Below are positions 6,085 through 8,422 of a stretch of 8,422 nt of DNA, in pieces. The DNA is from Desulfobacula sp. GTDB lineage: Bacteria; Desulfobacterota; Desulfobacteria; Desulfobacterales; Desulfobacteraceae. The notes below the pieces were generated by a model. It ran no database searches and was not told the origin of the DNA. It saw nothing but the letters and a program-made list of their open reading frames with translations. The position numbers and the translations under genes are program-made. The stretch is taken from the NCBI GenBank assembly GCA_029940245.1, contig JAOZRF010000101.1, forward strand, positions 1 to 8,422, written 5' to 3'. Each line of letters begins with the position of its first letter. Within the stretch, counting starts at the first letter, position 1.

Positions 6085-8422
6085 CTAAATTCCTTTTTTA
6101 AAAAGATCTTCAGAATTAGAAGCAGTATTTGGTTTTTGGGTGTGTTCCGTGGGCAGGGTGCCTTCCTTGAAGCATTCAAATATTGTTTTTTTAGATTCTT
6201 CTATGGGAAGCAGTCCGGTTTTGGCATCAATTTTGGCAAAAATAATGCCTTCGGGAACATTAAAGGTTCTGACAGGTTTTCCTTCCAGTATATTTTTCAT
6301 AAATTCAAGCCAGATGGGGCTGGCAGCTCTTGAGCCGGTCTCTCCTTTTCCAAGAGGGGCTTGCTGGTCAAGCCCCACCCAGACGCCTGTGGTATATTGG
6401 GGGGTATATCCTAAAAACCAGGCATCAAACAGGTTATTTGTTGTTCCGGTTTTGCCTGCCACAGGGCGGTTAAGGGCTTTAACCCGATGGCCGGTACCAG
6501 ATTTTACAACGCTTTCCATTATATTGGTCATAATATAAGCCGTGTTCATATCAATAACTTTTTTTCGGATCAGTTTAGAGGTTTCCAATAGATTGCCGTC
6601 GCGATCAAAAATTTTTGTAATAAATACAGGCTCGATCAGATAGCCCAGGTTTGAAAAAACAGAATAGGCATTTACAAGTTCAAGCAAAGACACTCCGGAT
6701 GATCCCAGCGCAATGGACAAATCCCGGTTGATATCCGATGTGATGCCAAGTCTTCGAGAATAATCAATAACATAGTCTATTCCTATATCCTGAAGTATTT
6801 TAATGGTGATGACATTCTTTGATTTTACAAGGGCTTGCCTGAACAAGGTCGGGCCAAAAAATTTTTTTTTATAATTTTTGGGTTTCCAGATAAAATCACG
6901 TTCCGTGTCTTCGTAGACAACCGGGGAATCCATGATCACACTGGCAGTAGTATATCCCTTATCAAGGGCAGCAGCATAAATAATCGGTTTGAAGGCACTT
7001 CCCGGCTGACGTCTGGATTGATATGCCCGGTTAAACTGGCTGTTCCTGTAATCCCGGCCGCCAATCATTGTTTTTACATGGCCTGTTTCCGCTTCAATAC
7101 TTAATAACGCCGCTTCGGCAACAGGTTCCTGCTCCAGGGAGAATTCTATCTTATTGTCTTCAAATATTTCGTTGAGCACTTTAACCAGGATGATATCTCC
7201 TGGTTTAAAAACCTGGGAAGGCTTTTTGATTTTATTTTCATACCGGGCTATTTTTGGATCAGGTTTTCGAGCCCAGGTCATGGTTTTGATTTTGATGATG
7301 CCATGGAAATTTCCGACTCTGACCAAAGTGGTACCATTTTCATCATCAATGCCGAGTACAACCCCCTGATAAATAGTCTCTTTTTCCAGGGGTTTATTCC
7401 CCATTTTGTCTGAAATATCTGTACAAAAGTTTTCAATTTGAAAGTCTGGGATGTTTTTTAACGGGCCTCGATAACCTGTCCGCCGGTCAAGCTCAATAAG
7501 GCCTTTGTTTACTGCATTTCTCCCAATTTTCTGGAATTCAATATTGACGGCTGTATGGATTTGAAGTCCCTGATTATAAAGGGTATCTTTGCCGTAATGA
7601 TCTTCTACATATCTTCTGACATGCTCGGTATAACAGGGGACTCTTTCGATGAACCAGTTTTTTCGTGGTTTTATATCCAGTTTGAGATCAATGGCCTCTG
7701 TGGCCTCAAGGTTTGTGATAATGCCGTCTTCCTTCATCCGGTTCAAAACATAAATTTGACGTTGTTTTGCACGGTCGGGAAACTTGAAGGGGGAATATCT
7801 GCTGGGAGCCTGGGGCAGACCTGCAAGCATTGAGCATTCTGCCAGGTTAAGGTCTTTTGTATGTTTCCCAAAATAATTTTCAGATGCCGATTCAACACCA
7901 TAGGCTCCATGACCCAGGTATATCTGGTTCAGGTAAAGAAAAAGAATTTCATCTTTTGTAAATTTTTTTTCAATCCTGTAAGCAAGGATAGCTTCTTTGA
8001 TTTTTCTCTTGTATGTACGTTCCGGGGTCAGCAAAAAGGACTTTGTAACCTGCTGGGTGATGGTGGACCCTCCCTGGACAATGGTGCCGGCTTTAAAGTT
8101 TTTTAGAGAGGCCCTGATTATGGAAAGGATATCAATGCCGGAGTGTTCCCTGAACCTTGAATCCTCTGCTGCCACAAAGGCATCCATCAGGTTTTTTGGC
8201 ATTTCAGATAAGGGAATAACAATTCTTCTTTCTTCGTAAAACTCTCCAATTTTTCTTCCATCATCGGAAAAGACACTGGTAACTATGGCTGGACGGTAAT
8301 CTTTTAAGGAGTCTATTCTCGGCAGATCCTGGCTAAGGTAATAGTAAAGACCTGCAAGCCCTGCACAGCCCAAAAGAGTTAAAAGGATAAATAGAATAAA
8401 AAGCCATTTGAAAAGCAGTCGA
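6085..8422 (-). CDS. mrcA: Class A penicillin-binding protein, PBP1A type (5' end cut by the window edge)
   Basis: This bifunctional peptidoglycan synthase is anchored in the inner membrane and acts in the periplasm: it polymerises lipid II and cross-links the stem peptides. The frame is open to the right window edge, where the codons read LLFKWLFILFILLTLLGCAG, a membrane anchor, so the true start lies beyond 8422. Residue numbers here count from the TTG at 8373-8371. The glycosyltransferase (GT51) domain shows AAEDSRFREHSG with Glu70, GGSTITQQ at 101-108, RKIKEAILA with Glu127, and YLNQIYLG at 147-154. An OB-like insert follows (about 310-420), as in E. coli PBP1a. The transpeptidase has SAFK (Ser459, Lys462), SKN (Ser518-Asn520) and KTGTT (641-645). 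The C-terminus is complete, with stop TAG at 6085-6087. It converges on the radical SAM gene with 12 bp between stop codons. An A9 run on its coding strand (6862-6870) lies between the SxxK and SxN motifs. Confidence 0.96.
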   Translation of the reverse strand, partial: RLLFKWLFILFILLTLLGCAGLAGLYYYLSQDLPRIDSLKDYRPAIVTSVFSDDGRKIGEFYEERRIVIPLSEMPKNLMDAFVAAEDSRFREHSGIDILSIIRASLKNFKAGTIVQGGSTITQQVTKSFLLTPERTYKRKIKEAILAYRIEKKFTKDEILFLYLNQIYLGHGAYGVESASENYFGKHTKDLNLAECSMLAGLPQAPSRYSPFKFPDRAKQRQIYVLNRMKEDGIITNLEATEAIDLKLDIKPRKNWFIERVPCYTEHVRRYVEDHYGKDTLYNQGLQIHTAVNIEFQKIGRNAVNKGLIELDRRTGYRGPLKNIPDFQIENFCTDISDKMGNKPLEKETIYQGVVLGIDDENGTTLVRVGNFHGIIKIKTMTWARKPDPKIARYENKIKKPSQVFKPGDIILVKVLNEIFEDNKIEFSLEQEPVAEAALLSIEAETGHVKTMIGGRDYRNSQFNRAYQSRRQPGSAFKPIIYAAALDKGYTTASVIMDSPVVYEDTERDFIWKPKNYKKKFFGPTLFRQALVKSKNVITIKILQDIGIDYVIDYSRRLGITSDINRDLSIALGSSGVSLLELVNAYSVFSNLGYLIEPVFITKIFDRDGNLLETSKLIRKKVIDMNTAYIMTNIMESVVKSGTGHRVKALNRPVAGKTGTTNNLFDAWFLGYTPQYTTGVWVGLDQQAPLGKGETGSRAASPIWLEFMKNILEGKPVRTFNVPEGIIFAKIDAKTGLLPIEESKKTIFECFKEGTLPTEHTQKPNTASNSEDLFKKGI

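Noticed and set aside
6835..7833. Plus-strand open frames opposite mrcA
   Set aside because: They lie inside a conserved PBP1A gene and show no family motifs of their own.
8371..8373. TTG as the true start of mrcA
   Set aside because: It falls inside the membrane anchor. The frame stays open upstream with more hydrophobic codons up to the window edge, so the real start is outside the window.
8355..8384. Lipobox-like LLGC suggesting that the PBP is a lipoprotein
   Set aside because: Class A PBPs are held by an uncleaved transmembrane helix, and the Cys lies within such a helix, so the match is probably chance.

Overview
The window comes from an AT-rich anaerobic Gram-negative bacterium. A sulfate reducer of the Desulfobacterales (the Desulfobacula/Desulfobacter type) is my best guess. 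This rests on the clustered siroheme, cytochrome c and heme-precursor genes, the DksA and PBP1A types, and codon use rich in A/T. It is an inference from gene content, not a database match. Coding density is high: seven protein genes fill almost everything after position 124, and I see no rRNA, tRNA, CRISPR array or complete mobile element.

Region 1 (about 40-2930, + strand) is a tetrapyrrole/cytochrome operon. A stand-alone precorrin-2 dehydrogenase/ferrochelatase (125-793) overlaps by ATGA a CcsA/HemX-family membrane protein (790-1626). That is followed after 26 bp by glutamyl-tRNA reductase hemA (1653-2930). Together they cover the first committed step of tetrapyrrole synthesis, the branch to siroheme, and a heme-handling membrane protein.

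Region 2 (about 3002-6072, + strand) has its own plausible promoter and carries dksA (3072-3434), a large PHP-phosphoesterase/RNase III fusion (3453-5006) and an Elp3-like radical SAM protein (5038-6072). The fusion is the most notable item. Its N-terminal half resembles the RNase AM/YciV (TrpH) family of PHP phosphoesterases, and its C-terminal half is a complete RNase III with catalytic domain and dsRNA-binding domain. In E. coli both enzymes act separately on the 5' side of rRNA precursors, so one polypeptide could make the endonucleolytic cut and then trim the 5' end. With DksA, which tunes rRNA transcription, upstream and a radical SAM enzyme downstream, the operon looks like a stable-RNA synthesis/maturation unit (inference).

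Region 3 (6085-8422, - strand, convergent with region 2 and only 12 bp from it) is a class A penicillin-binding protein (mrcA, PBP1A type). It is cut at its 5' end by the window edge: the reading frame stays open through a transmembrane segment to the last bases.
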